Positions 10,111-21,275 of a stretch of DNA of 64,000 nucleotides are shown piece by piece. Each line of letters opens with the position of its first letter. Position 1 is the first letter of the stretch. A program made the position numbers and the translations under genes. The notes beneath the pieces are model-generated. The model did not search any database, was not told where the DNA came from, and saw nothing but the letters and a program-made list of their open reading frames with translations. Where the stretch lies: contig OX335650.1 in assembly GCA_946894095.1 (NCBI GenBank), positions 21,116,001 to 21,180,000 on the forward strand, written 5' to 3'. This stretch comes from Incurvaria masculella (Eukaryota; Arthropoda; Insecta; Lepidoptera; Incurvariidae).

Positions 10111-11660
10111 AATTACTTAATGCTTCACAGTAAAAAAATCTTAATTAAGCGAGTCATTAAGTCCATAATCTATCAGCAGGGTTTATGAGGCGTTCTGTGC
10201 GTCAGAAGACGATCTCTCCGCTAGCAATAAAGTGTCTCCAATAAACTTCCTAATGCGAGCATTATGATTGGATAATCTCAAATTAATTAAATGTTACTGC
10301 GCCGTAATTTGAATGTGAGAGCTTTTGATAGACGTCAACGCCTTTACAACACATTGACATTAAAAAATCGTAAATGCTTAACTACACGACTATAATAAAA
10401 GTCGTGATACCTTGCTCATGACAATAATACGAATGTATTAATTAATAGAAAGAGATGCAGAATGAAGGGCCCGTTGTTAAGTTTTTGTGTCGACAAGCTA
10501 GGGGTCGCAATCCTCTCTTTGTCAGAGTAGAGAAGAAATAAATATAATGAAGGCATGAGGTACAATCGTTCTTCTATCATGATCTAAGATTTTTATTGGC
10601 AACGTCGACATTAAAGTAATAATAAATATTATAAAAAGATGATTCTATTAACATTGGTTACAAAAGGTGTGCTTAAAGTCCAAAGGTATTTTCTTCCTAT
10701 CAAACAACCTACCTACCATAGTAGGTAGGTATTCATCGACGATCGTACTCAAAATATATGCTTCGGACATAAAGCAGTTTGTAACCTAATTTCTTCCATT
10801 CAATAGTTGTGGGACGTAAGGCTGTCGTGAAATCACAGGAAATCTAAGATTTAAAAATTTTAAGACCTGCATACTTTGTCCATTGGCCAGACCATTAATT
10901 CGCACGGCGACTGCTATTAAACTAGCGCTTAGCGCGCTGTGATTACAAGATGAACAGAGTGTGGGAGTGAGACATCTACTCAAGCAACACTACCGCGAGT
11001 TAGAGAGAGATGGAATACATACCCGATGAGACAACTTTTTAAATCGTTATCCGTGCATAAGAGCACCGCTAATGCAAAGTGAAATGTTTTTTTGTGAAAT
11101 ATTTATGATTTCTCTAGTTTTCCCTAAAGAAAGGATGGCGACCTGTGCATGTATCGATTTTTAAGTGAAAACGCGTAAAAATCCGGACAAATACCAGTGT
11201 TTTCTGATAAATGAGAAGTGACCCACTGATTTTTTGTCGATCATATTTGTTAACTTTTCCTCATTATTTCAAAGTAAAACCTAAAATAAACCATTATTTT
11301 GAAATCCACGGTGATTTAGTTTTTTTTTAACAAAAAACAGCTATTTCAGAAATTTTAATTAAACAATTTTGATGTCATCATTGACTCTGTGTGTCTTTAC
11401 AATCTGAGCCTATGATGGAAACAGTTATCGCCCGTAGTATTGGGAATTGATAAGTTAACGACTCTTTTAAATATTGTGCATTTGGAAATTTTAAAAGACT
11501 ATAACTTTTCAATATAAAAAAACAAGCAGTTTTCGTTTTCGAACATAAGTTAAATTTTCGGACTGTGAATATAAATGAAATATTAATGACAGTTCATTCC
11601 ATTCATGTCAAATTCCAGTTAACGCAAAAAAGTACGCGAATGACCTTCATGGCTTTTTTG
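10111..11660. other. Low-copy stretch, possible regulatory DNA at 10135-10340
   Basis: 10135-10340 mixes TTAATTAAG, TTTATGAGG, GATTGGATAAT and AATTAATTAAAT with unique sequence. A small hairpin, ACCTACCTAC-CATA-GTAGGTAGGT, lies at 10709-10732. The rest is AT-rich without genes. Confidence 0.35.
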
Positions 11661-11920
11661 CATGCCTGCGTTGCGTGCAATTGTCTATTGGCTTAGTTTG
11701 TAATCTGCGCTCTCTGTGCCTGGTAATTGCATTAATGAGGCCGCGGGGCGGGGTGAGGCGGGGCGGCAGCTGCGAGGGGGAGGGGGGGGGAGAGTGGGGG
11801 AAGCTTGCTGTGATGCAAGAGGAAGAAAGGAATAATGGTAACAGTTCCGACGCACATTCATGCGTGTCACAGGTGCGGTTGCTAGAAGTTCGAAGGGAAG
11901 TTATGATGTGACATATACAT
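11661..11920. other. GC-rich low-copy block
   Basis: GGCCGCGGGGCGGGGTGAGGCG and a G-rich run lie near 11740-11800, flanked by AT-rich DNA. Overlapping 60-80 codon frames on both strands are not convincing genes. Confidence 0.4.
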
Positions 11921-12909
11921 ACACATCCTCAATACTCAATACACACTTAAATCACATATAATATAATATACATTTCAATCACAAAACATAATTAGTATCC
12001 AACGTATTACAAAATATGATTAAAAAAATATACGCATGAAATATAGTAATAAAATAATATAAAAAAAAAATTATACAAATTTATTTGTTCAAATACAATT
12101 TAAAAAAAATTAAAATAAAAAAATAATAATAAACATGATACAATTATTAATTAGTGGAAAATCTGTATAGTAGTTACATTTAGTGTACGAATTGAAAGAA
12201 AATACACTGACAGCAATAACTTCTGGATATATCAGCTATCTTTTGCCGACGACTATCCAATATTATTATTTTTACAAAATCTATTAATTTTCATGCAACA
12301 CGTAACATTTTTGACCGAGAAAAGCGCCTGGGATCTCTGTTTTAGCTTGGGAAAAAATTATTTAATATTATTTTAAATGCACGTTTTGTTAAAGTATTAT
12401 TAACAAAAATATATTATTCAGTTTGTTAACACCCACAAAGTTATACCGACATTGCGTCTTGATATCACAAAAAAAGCATAAATAAATCAAGGCTGATATA
12501 ACGCTAATGGTGGATCAGGAATGTTTATCTCACCAATGAATCGTGTCGTCAGAAAACTGAATCATTCAATGATTCTTCAATCACTTCAATCGCTTCAATG
12601 AACTCTAATTGGCCACTTGAGGAGCAAGATCGAATATCTCTACGTTGTTTACTACTCGAACGGTACGGGCTTAGATGGACTCAAAATAAATTGAACTCAT
12701 TTTGTATTACAACTTATTAGTTCAATTAGGAATGTAAAATATTGAATAAAGTCTACCCAGGTAGGTACCTACAGGTACTAACTATGATTATTTTTATGAA
12801 TTAAAAGCTACATAGGTACCATTTAAAGGTGAGCACAAGGGATAAATATGAGATAAGTTCTTGGTTTTACTTAAAAACTTTTTTTAAATAACTTCAATCA
12901 TTTTGAAAC
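11921..12909. other. AT-rich stretch, nothing recognised
   Basis: Strongly AT-rich, with A/T runs near 12060-12130. No open frames, splice signals or recurrent repeats that I could support. Confidence 0.5.
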
Positions 12910-13772
12910 TTAAGGTGGCCCAACCCGGCGCACAGTGGTCCCGAAGGTTGCAAGAGGTAGCAGCTAATTTTTTTTCCAAAATTGTATTTAAGTAGGTTAT
13001 AATTATTTTGAAAGTTTCATAGCGGATCCTAGCAGGACTTAGTAGAAAAAAATATAAATGTGAAATCATCCATACAAGAAAAAACTAAATATTTTTTTCT
13101 TCGCCGTTTCTTGACGTATGATAACAACTCCTACATAGAATCTCAAATGTTGGTTGTCTGCTTCCAATTATAAAAAAAAATACGTCAATAGTCATAAGGG
13201 GGCCTATGTCCCTTTTTTTTCAAATCGGGACCACTGTGCGGCGGGCCTAACTCATTCGCGGGCAGGATACAAAACCGTGCTGTTGCGCTCTGGGACCTTC
13301 TCTGTTTCAAAGAACAAGACAGGCTCCGTGATGAGGAAGGTGCAACATGTCCACAAAAAAGACAACTTGCATAGTGTATGATTTGGTAAGATTTACGAAA
13401 ATTTTAATTTCAAAACTACTTATAGCTAAAAGTAAACCACGACCGCTGTAGTCAAAAATCTAACAAAAACCAAATAGATTATAAATCTTGATTAAATAAG
13501 CTATGTCTGATGACTAATCTTTTTAAGATATTCTTACGTTATTATTGCGTAATCCACCTCCAAAGTTATTGTATAAGACGCACGAAAAATTCGAACTTTC
13601 GGACCTTATAACTTAGCAACCAAACACAATTTTACAATGCCAATGGTCATCAGACATCTAGTTCGATCAAATAAAGCTATTTTGAGTAAAATTTTGGATC
13701 TCTGACAAGAAATATGGGCGTGATCTTCTTTCCCTTTTTGTATGGGGAGATGAGCGGGATGGGCCACCTTAA
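12910..13772 (+). mobile_element. M1 MITE, copy B, carrying a nested Transib-like element
   Basis: The outer ends are TTAAGGTGGCCCA (from 12910) and TGGGCCACCTTAA (to 13772). Removing the insert 12931-13238 and one CGGCG duplicate leaves an M1 copy of about 550 bp that is collinear with 14685-15229. It is flanked by AAC and AAT outside the TTAAs. Confidence 0.85.
12931..13238. mobile_element. Transib-like non-autonomous transposon (308 bp)
   Basis: The ends are perfect 14-bp inverted repeats, CACAGTGGTCCCGA at 12931-12944 and its complement at 13225-13238. It is flanked by a 5-bp duplication CGGCG (12926-12930 and 13239-13243), and the uninterrupted M1 copies have a single CGGCG there. Transib elements are known for 5-bp duplications, a CGNCG target preference and termini resembling the CACAGTG heptamer of vertebrate recombination signals. 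All three fit. The interior is AT-rich and codes for nothing; it needs a transposase in trans. Confidence 0.8.
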
Positions 13773-13870
13773 AATACCTGCATGATTATGTAATGGTCTA
13801 GCCTTTTTGAACATATTTACTCCAATATCTGACCATAATGCTTTTTAAAATTTTTTTTGGTGCATTTTTA

Positions 13871-14094
13871 TTCCTGGTGGGCCATCCCGCTCAACTCCCC
13901 ATACAAACGGGGAAAGAAGATCACGCCCATATTTCTTGTTAGAGATCCAAAATTTGTCTCAAAATAGCTTTATTTGATCGAACTAGATGTTTGATGACCG
14001 TTGGCATTGTGTTTGGTTTCTACGTAATAAGGTCCGAAAGTTCGAATTTTTCGCGAGTTTTATACAATAACTTTGAATGTGGATTACACCTTAA
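13871..14094 (-). mobile_element. M1 MITE, copy C, internally deleted and decayed
   Basis: Begins GGTGGGCCATCCCGCTCAAC, follows the M1 right half through GTCCGAAAGTTCGAATTTTTCG, then jumps at GTGGATTACA to CACCTTAA. The left terminus is damaged (CCTGGTGGG). It lies 100 bp from copy B. Confidence 0.75.
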
Positions 14095-14684
14095 GAGACT
14101 GTCAATGTACTAATAAACTTTTTTGATTGAGAATTAAATGTTGATTGATTAAGTTCTTATCGAACTGAACGCTATCCGATGTTATCACGCCCTAACGTGC
14201 CTATGTATTTTCATTCTGTAGCATAAATCACAAAACATATTAATACAAACCAAGAACCTCTCCCATATTTCAAGCTGAGCAAATATATTTAATAGGACTG
14301 TTTGTGTTGATGCAGCAAGAGTCCACGGTACGGTGGCGCAAGGCCTGGTGTCGCGTAGAGAAGCGCGTGTTTGTATAGGATCGCGAAGGATCGTTTATCC
14401 TCGGCTAATTAGCGTCGCCGCGGGGACGTGTCATAAGAGTTCGGCGGCGATAAATCTGGCGTCGTTAGTGCGGGGCGGGCGGCGGGGGCGGCAGGTGTGC
14501 GGGCGGGTGCAGGTGTGGGTGCGGGAACCTCCCGCGCAGCGGTAATGTGACACGTCGCCGTCGGGTTCGCCCAATTAGCGGAGGCTGCGTAGCGCCACCG
14601 TGATCGGTGCATAACATCTAAGCAACCGGTTCTTACGGACTCCAAGTGTTTACAATGAAAGTGCATGGCATTTAAACATTTCTG
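14095..14684. other. Low-copy stretch with a GC-rich block
   Basis: 14330-14600 is GC-rich (GGCGGGCGGCGGGGGCGGC) and includes TAATTAGCGTCG and CCAATTAGCGG motifs. Open frames on both strands are short and unsupported. Confidence 0.4.
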
Positions 14685-15229
14685 TTAAGGTGGCCCAACC
14701 CGGCGGGCCTAACTCATTCGCAGGCACGGTACAAAACCGTGCTGTTGCGCTCTGGGACCTTCCCTGTTTCAAAGAATAAGACAGGCTCCGTGATGAGGAA
14801 GATGCAACATGTCCACAAAAAAGACAATGTGCATAGTGTATGATTTGGTAAGATTTACGAAAATTTTAATTTAAAAACGACTTATAGCTAAAAGTAAACC
14901 ACGACCGCTGTAGTAAAAAATCGAACAAAAACCAAATAGATTATAAATCTTGATTAAATAAGCTATGTCTGATGACTAATCTTTTTAAGATGTTCTTACT
15001 TTATCATTGCGTAATCCACCTCCAAAGTTATTGTATAAAACGCGCGAAAAATGCGAACTTTCGGACCTTATAACTTAGAAACCAAACACAAATTTACCAT
15101 GCCAATGGTCATCAGACATCTAGTTCGATCAAATAAAGCTATTTTGAGCAAAATTTTGGATCTCTGACAAGACATATGGGCGTGATCTTCTTTCCCCTTT
15201 TGTATGGGGAGCGGGATGGGCCACCTTAA
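14685..15229 (+). mobile_element. M1 MITE, copy D
   Basis: A full-length 545-bp copy, TTAA to TTAA. It keeps the left subterminal hairpin of the family (GGCACGGTACAAAACCGTGC) but has lost GAGAT near the right end, so GGGGAGCGGGATGGGCC follows TGTAT directly. Confidence 0.9.
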
Positions 15230-15280
15230 GAAAGCATATCGGGAAAAGGACTGAGTTAACTATATTTTCGTGTTGCGTGG

Positions 15281-15545
15281 TTCCGAATCCATGAAAAACG
15301 GTAAGTCCCCTTTTTCTACTAGGTTGTAAGTTAAATCTTCACCGGGTTGGTGCCATCGCATTGGATGAAAAGCTGGTTGAAACGGCAATGAAAAATCAGT
15401 CAGATCCAACCATTTCAATGTAGCCGTGCTCAGAAAGGGAAGATCTACATCATGGCAACTAATTCCTTCAGCAATGCGGTGTGCTTGGCTAATACCATTG
15501 CAGTGGGTGTAGTATTAGCCATTCATGATAATTTACATAAAAAAA
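15281..15545 (+). mobile_element. SINE, 5' truncated
   Basis: Body blocks are in order: GGTTCCGAATCCATG, GGTTGGTGCCATCGCATTGG, AGCCGTGCTCAGAAAGGGAAG, ATGCGGTGTGCTTGGCTAA, TAGTATTAGCCATTCATG, and an A-rich end. The Pol III head is missing. Confidence 0.7.
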
Positions 15546-16555
15546 CCACTTGTCAAAAAAGTGACCACGTTTAAAAGAAAAAAAAAAAGGCATGGCTTCT
15601 TCAAGAAAGCTAATATCTGGTTTTAAATTCCTGCGACCAAATCTTAGTCCAGTTGCGCAGTAGCTCGATGTCGTTGAACGCGAAGGCGGGCGGGGGAGGG
15701 GGGCGCGAGGGTGGCAGCTCGTTACTGGCTGCTCGTTAGCACAATTGTTTGAGCGAGTATGTAAAAATGTGTTTATTTGCACGTGAACGGCGGAATAGTG
15801 CCCGCGGCGGGGAGCTATGAATGGCACATTTAATGATCCAAAATTGGGTTAGTTAGAGTCGCCGAGGACTCGTTAGGTCGAGCGTTTTCTGAAGATTACG
15901 CAAAGGAAACTGCTGGAGGCGAGGAGAAAATCTAAAGTCACCAAGGGGTGGTGCCATTTGAAGCGCTAAAACGAGGTAGGGAAAAGTACATCATTACACA
16001 CTCGACAGTGAGTCATTTGTACGTTACTCCTCATTAGAGCGTTTCCCAGAACAACATGCCCTCGTTATGTTTTGTTGAATCGTAAATCCCACAGACACGA
16101 CAACTACACGCCATCCGTCTCACGGTCGTCTGCTCTCTATTTCTGAACGATCGCTCCGTGCACGGCGAGTAGCGCGTTCGCGAGACGAGAGCCGTGTACA
16201 AGAGCCGCGTATTAATTAAGTCGCTGCGGCATTGTTGTGCTACGCCGACAAGTTTTTGTGGAGAATTACGCGTAAATGTTACAACGGCGAGCTGATTATG
16301 CTCTATAGCACTTATTAGTGGGCCTCTCATTAAGGATCACTCATAGCGCAGCGTTTACAAATCATTATGTACATGTTTGCTCTTTGCGAATACACTTTAA
16401 TGTATTTTGCGCGAGATTCTGAAGAACGGTAGTAAGAACGCGTTGTCATCGTAACGTCAGACAGTCGTATTCAGAGAGCACCTGTCAAAACTTAGTACGA
16501 GATTAGCACCGGACTAACCGTACTCAGTCCGCCCACTCTGATTACAGCTGAGATT
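15546..16555. other. Low-copy region, likely non-repetitive
   Basis: Mixed GC content, with a C-rich block at 15690-15720 and a unique stretch at 16030-16340 that includes TTAATTAAG and GGCATTGTTGTG. An open frame of 112 codons (minus, 15489-15827) runs into the neighbouring SINE and is not credible. Confidence 0.35.
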
Positions 16556-16655
16556 GGCTATGAATACTACACCCACAGTCATGATATTAGCCCAACACAC
16601 CGCATTCCTAAAGAAATTAGTGGCCATGGCAGAACTGGATGGAAAACACGGATTT
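16556..16655 (-). mobile_element. SINE tail fragment
   Basis: The complement of the common tail: GGCTATGAATACTACACCC, GATATTAGCCCAACACACCG, TGGATGGAAAACACGG. Head absent. Confidence 0.6.
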
Positions 16656-16675
16656 TTTTTTTGCTTTCTTTATGA

Positions 16676-17215
16676 AAAACCGGTATGGTACCGGCTGTGC
16701 TGAAGACCAAAGGTGCGCAATAAAATCAAATACACCTCGCCTCGAGAAACCACTCCCAGCGGACTGTCGCTGAGCAATCGAGCTTGTTCAAATTACGCTT
16801 GAAGACTTAGGCTTTAGGCATGAGGAAAGGCCATTGACTTTCCATGGAAAGGCACTCGCCGGCAGACAGTTCCATATCCTGGCGGCTCGCAAAGAAATGA
16901 GTTAGAGAAACGGTTCCTTCTCAAAAGCCTAATGTCAACTACAAGGGGTGCTCTGATTCTCTGCGGCGGGTGCTCCGTATATAGGTAGGATGGGGAGGAA
17001 TAAGGCATGCAAGTTCCACAGAGCAACGTCCATGGTAGTACCTGTGAAACAGACTGAGCGAACCCACAAATCGTCTATGGCTCAGGGACTCCAGGCCAAC
17101 GGTGAGTTGTGGGTCCCGAACAAGACGGACCGCTCGGCGCTGAATTGACTCCAAGGACGTCAACAGGTACTGGATACTACGTTCCTATAAATGGCTACAG
17201 TATTCTATCACTGCC
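16676..17215 (-). pseudogene. Jockey-like LINE ORF2 C-terminus, broken
   Basis: On the minus strand the translation reads LESIQRRAVRLVRDP followed by GSLSLFHRYYHGRCS, then in another frame NRFSNSFLCEPPGYG. This is the familiar region after the reverse transcriptase of jockey-clade LINEs (LDSIQRRAVRI..., SL..FYRIYHG..S, ...RFSRSFLPRT..WN). The upstream EYCSHL also fits. At least one frameshift and stops separate the blocks. A collinear second copy is at 56513-57215. No endonuclease or catalytic reverse transcriptase core is left. Confidence 0.7.
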
Positions 17216-17442
17216 GTTAAGACTTCCATGTTCAACCAATGCGGTGGATTCCGGACTATGCAACAGCTGCAATACACTGAAGAAATGCACGCATTCAACT
17301 CAGAAGAGAAAGAAAGTTGAGCATGGACGGGGCCAGGATTTAAACGTTATGGGATTCCGGCATGGAAGGCAATTTAAGGAAGGCAAGTCCAACACGCCTC
17401 TGAGGTACGAAGCGCTCTAAAAACATTAGTGTTTATAGACTA

Positions 17443-17949
17443 GGAGGTCGCGACCAAAATGGTAACGATAACGCAAATGGCTGAAACTGGGTTCATAGGA
17501 TAAACAGCAACCCTCTGAAGCTAAATGTGTCGGTCTGCCTGCTCCATGTGGTTGCGTTACCTAGATAAGGAGCCTGAAGAAGTAATTTACATTACAAAAA
17601 AATCCAATGAAAAGGTAAATTGCTGCAAATTACGCAGCATGAAAGTGTCGGTACATACTTGCTTTCTAATACCAAAAGAAACAATCCTTGGTTGTATTTC
17701 GTAGTTATAAACGATTTAGCTTACAGATGTAATTTTAGGCATATTTATGTCTTCAATTAAAATACCGACTGGTTATTGTTGTTATAAATCAGCAGGTACA
17801 TACCGACATCTACTTTGTATGGCCAATCTAGCTAACGCAACCACTTGGCGCAGGCAGACCGTCATATTTAGTATCAGAGGGTTGGTCTCTAACCCGTGAA
17901 CCCAGATTCAGGCATTTACCTTATCGTGACCAAAAATGTCGTGACCTCC
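17443..17949. mobile_element. MITE with 120-bp terminal inverted repeats, copy 1
   Basis: The ends GGAGGTCGCGACC...GTCGTGACCTCC open long arms. Left-arm blocks AAACTGGGTTCA, AACCCTCTGAAGCTAAATGT, GTCGGTCTGCCTGC and TGGTTGCGTTACCTAGA recur inverted at 17821-17949. The interior is AT-rich. No clear target duplication. A relative with a SINE inside is at 48129-49042, and an end fragment is at 57578. Confidence 0.7.
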
Positions 17950-18378
17950 CGGAATATTATGGAAATGTTCGAGTAACATGCGCCAGCCGGGCTGCCCCGC
18001 CGCGGCTCTGCGGTCGGCCAATTATCTCGTTAATTATTCCCTTTACAATGTCCCACACAAAAAAGAGCGCCGCTCGGTAGCGCCGACTTCACTTTGTATC
18101 ATTTAATTGGCCGCGCGGAATGTAGCAGCGGCATTTGTTTTAGCAGTTCCGTTGCTTGTTAGTCGCTTCCGAGAAACTGTTACGGCACTCGCCAATTGCT
18201 GTGAAAGTCGCTGAAGTGTTTATATTGATCGTTCAAGATGCCCGCATGGGTAAAATCCATGTAAATGTAAAACAGTAGAGGAAATTGTTACATGTGCTAG
18301 CCTTTTGGGTTTGTACATATTTATCACCAATTTCGAATAGATAATCTCACGCAGTTCGAATCTTGTTGGATTTAATAG
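17950..18378. other. GC-rich low-copy block, possible regulatory DNA
   Basis: 17980-18140 contains GCCCCGCCGCGGCTCTGCGG next to CCAATTATCTCGTTAATTATT, then CTTTGTATCATTTAATTGG. No coding signal. The mix of CpG-rich and TAAT-rich sequence recurs in other low-copy blocks here. Confidence 0.35.
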
Positions 18379-18619
18379 CTCAAAATAATTGAAAGATATA
18401 GGCATGTTTAAAAAATGTTACGGCTTTTCACGCGGCAGGAAGAGACATTCTCCGACGAGTCGTCTGCTGCATACGAACGCGGCGGATGCCTCCTTGACAC
18501 AGGCTGGATGATTAGCTCGAAACGTCGGAGAATGTCTCTTCCTGCGGCGTGAAAAGCCGTAACATTTTTCAAACATGCCTAACGACCGCGGTAATCTCAA
18601 AAGTATTGAAAGATATAGG
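18379..18619. mobile_element. Fold-back insertion between 24-bp direct repeats
   Basis: Inverted arms of 55 bp (18402-18456 and 18524-18578) start with TTACGGCTTTTCACGCGGCA-type sequence and enclose a 67-bp centre that includes TTAGCTCGAAACGTCGG. Outside, CTCAAAAnnATTGAAAGATATAGG occurs at 18379-18402 and again at 18596-18619, two mismatches apart, as expected for a long target duplication. The end sequence matches 27605-27985. Penelope-like elements make variable, sometimes long duplications and inverted partial copies, so that class is my best guess. Confidence 0.5.
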
Positions 18620-18849
18620 ATTAGTCAAATTCACAGTGTCATTTCAAAGTTATCAGGTGGCGCACGAAAATAAATTTATGCATGGAAGATGTTCATGCGA
18701 TATTTTTCTACATCGAAGAGGTGATTTCACTAGAGAACAGTTAAAAGTTGGACGATATTATTTCAGCGTAGACGTGAAATAAAAAACAGCCTTTACGGTA
18801 GATAACGTATGTGATATTTCGTGACATTAGGACAACAATTTCAAATGAA

Positions 18850-19312
18850 GCGCTTGGTGTAAGACAGCTGGTCTCCCATTGGATCACGCATTCGCTTTCC
18901 AACAATCACAAGGCAGCTCGTGTCTAATGGTGTAGAAAACTCCTCAAAAATTTAACCGAGGAGAGTCAGATCACGTCTACGCATTCATCAGTAATGAATA
19001 ATAATAGATCCCTATGATTCGAATTCTAACACTGTTAGATCTTCCAAGATGAGCCAAACCCGACGAAGCTATCCGCTATAGAGCTCTTCAAAGAAAATGG
19101 TAGCGTTGTGACGATTGAACTAGTGGATCGTCGGACGGTTAATGCAGAGCGGTGTACAAAAGCCGGTTTACCACAAGTAATTACCGAGTTTCGGAAAGCC
19201 CAATGCGATGGATTATCCTGCGTCGCGACAAAGCAAGCTCGCACACCGCTCGACAAACAATTGGGTATTTGGAGCAGCAAAACTCGGAATTTCTGGACTC
19301 GAGAGCTGGAAC
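18850..19312 (+). pseudogene. mariner transposase remnant (irritans-like)
   Basis: Translated pieces follow the mariner transposase order: LGVRQLVSHWITHSL, a WCRKLL block, FQDEPNPTK, then VDRRTVNAERCT, and in a shifted frame RWIILRRDKASSHTARQT. The last piece corresponds to the second catalytic Asp region (HHDNASSHTA); here the D survives in RRDKAS. The first catalytic region (GDETW) has decayed and in-frame stops and at least two frameshifts are present. It cannot make a functional enzyme. The longer open frames on both strands at 19035-19488 are mostly shadows of this remnant. Confidence 0.75.
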
Positions 19313-20029
19313 AGCAATGCAAGACCACTTTTATTATTTTTAGAGCAGGAACCCACACAGTACAGTCCACTACAAAATCTTTAACTAACGGATTCGTCAA
19401 ATTAGTCCACTGCTTCTCCATAACTAAGGTTCCATTCATAAGCTTAGCGAGTAAGTTAGGGGACTCCGTCACGCAAATCACTTGCTGAGAATGAATTTAG
19501 GTAAGCAGTCAACGCATGCACAGAAGTCCAGTCAGCGTGTGCAGTCGGTCTGCACTGGCGTCTGCATTCGTGCATCGAGCGTGGGGCTTGCAGTGGCGAC
19601 ACGGTATTAATTAACCCTGGCAATATCGACACAGCGGGCGGGATGGGGGCAAAGCCAGCACCATTCCAGAGAATCGCGACGATTTCATTGGAACTCAACT
19701 ATGTACAGACAGTGATGCCATTTACTAAAATCTTTATCGTTTTTTTGTGCAATCATTCAACTCTGTTTTGCACATTCTCGAACAACTGAATCCGCGTGCT
19801 GACAGTTGAATTGTCTACATCCGTTTTATTTAATGTGCATATTATGTACGTAATGCTTCATACAGTATAATTTAGTTTGCGAACACACATATAAGTGTAA
19901 CATATGTTAACATCTATTTATTGTTTATATTTTCATACAGATTTCTCTTTCCAGAAACCAAAAGATGTTTATTTCTCCGATGACTGACTAGCAGAAAAGT
20001 AGGCATGATGTCTTTTTTTTTATGTAACT
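19313..20029. other. Low-copy stretch, nothing recognised
   Basis: 19490-19640 is a moderately GC-rich unique stretch with several GTCAGT/CTGCA-type direct repeats. The remainder is AT-rich. Confidence 0.4.
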
Positions 20030-20325
20030 AATCGACAGATATTAGCCTTACCCACCACATGGGAACTAGGTGCCATGCCAGGACCTTCCTTATATTGCTG
20101 GATTATTATATTGATGGATGGAAAACACGAACAATTTTCATTGCCGGGCGGGATTAACCGTACCAGCAAGGAGTCCTACAGTTTTAGGTGGAATCCGAAC
20201 CACAGCCAACCTCAACGGTCGAAAATGGTCACCCATCCAGAACCCAACCGCGCTCAGAAGTGCTTACCCAGCTTATCGGATCGCAAGGCATCGCACCACT
20301 AGGCTACCGAGGCTGACATGCTATT
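20030..20325 (-). mobile_element. SINE with 5S-rRNA-like head, copy 1
   Basis: Read on the minus strand it begins CCTCGGTAGCCTAGTGG (A-box-like). It continues to GAGCGCGGTTGGGTTCTGG and ATGGGTGACC (plus 20227-20257), very close to the 5S rRNA box C region (GCGCGGTTAGTACTTGGATGGGTGACC in vertebrate 5S). Then comes GTGGTTCGGATTCCACC, which is B-box-like. After that it carries the same tail as the tRNA-headed SINEs (TTTTCCATCC, CTGGCATGGCACCTAGTTC, GGCTAATATC). Confidence 0.7.
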
Positions 20326-21230
20326 TTCTGCTTGAATATTTTTTAAAAGAAACCTGACAAATGTCGTAATAAAATAACCAATGCAGTTTTGAAGGCAAAA
20401 CAAATATCATTTGGATTCGAAATAGTAACAATAATTCTGCAAAGTCATCGATTCATTGAAGCAAACTAATTTCACAATACCAGGATTTTCACATTTCCAT
20501 ATGTGGCCAGGTAACAAACGCGACTCCGCAAATGGTGGCATTTCGCGGCATTCAACTATCGCTCCCATTACTTTCCGCTAGATTCATTTGCATAAAAGCA
20601 ATTTTGCGCTGACGGCTCATCTTGTAACCCATTGTGGTTTTCATGCAAACGCGTTTTCCATTTAAAATTGCTTCTGGCTAAAAAAATACAATGAAATCGG
20701 ATATTCGCGCGGCGGTTTCGCGCCGTGTCTATGGCGGATGCAGTTAATTTGATTTCGAGATTGGAAGTCAGGGTTCCAATCGGGTTCCGATAACCGGTTT
20801 ACTAGAATAGTGCATTCATCTTACAACGGGTTGGATGAAGAATGGATCCCATTTCTACCCCCTTTCCTTTATCAAATTACGTTCTTTCTGTTGAAAATAC
20901 TCACAACGCGGACAATATATATGACAGTCACCCGAGTTAAAGTTGAGCGTTCCTCAAGGTTTTTGTGCGATATGCGACGGGGCGACGCGACGGGGCGCGA
21001 GGCGGTGGCGTGTCCTGAACTTGGAGTCAATTAGGGTAGGTCGTGCGTTGTTCCGGGCGACAGGGGTGGGGGGGGGCAGAGGGGCGCCCCCTTCCGCCCA
21101 CACCGGAAGTGGTTGTTGCGACGACGGCTAGACGAATTCCCCCGGCAATATGCACGGAAATGTTTCTCTCTCCACGTTCTGCACTCTTCGATGATCGCAT
21201 TTTTCTTATCGCCTTTGTGTTTTGTTTCAG
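20326..21230. other. Low-copy stretch with GC-rich parts
   Basis: 20510-20800 is unique and contains ATTTAAAATTGC and CGCGCGGCGG. 20960-21130 is CpG-rich (GGGGCGACGCGACGGGGCG). The 3' end becomes pyrimidine-rich just before the candidate microexon. No coding region is called. Confidence 0.4.
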
Positions 21231-21275
21231 TTTTCAAGAAACCATTGCCGCCTCAACCCTCCTGGCGCACAGCGG
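21231..21275 (+). other. Candidate 45-bp microexon
   Basis: A strong acceptor (GCCTTTGTGTTTTGTTTCAG, 21211-21230) is followed by 45 bp and a consensus donor GTAAGT at 21276-21281. The length is a multiple of three and all three frames are open (for example FKKPLPPQPSWRTAG or FQETIAASTLLAHSG), so inclusion would not break a reading frame. Base composition is richer in C/G than the flanks. I cannot match the peptide to a known protein. A chance pairing of splice sites remains possible. Confidence 0.3.

Noticed and set aside
10135..10340. Assignment of the window to a named developmental locus such as a Hox gene
   Set aside because: ATTA and TTTATG motifs are too common in AT-rich DNA, and no coding exon identifies a gene.
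13204..13238. Full RSS-like (heptamer-spacer-nonamer) structure at the right end of the Transib-like element
   Set aside because: After CACAGTG and 12 bp there is an A-rich nonamer-like stretch, but only 6 of 9 positions fit and the other end has none at 23 bp. Not enough to claim.
19035..19488. 148-codon minus and 126-codon plus open frames
   Set aside because: Most of their length is mariner transposase DNA read in the wrong frame or strand; the true remnant is split across frames.
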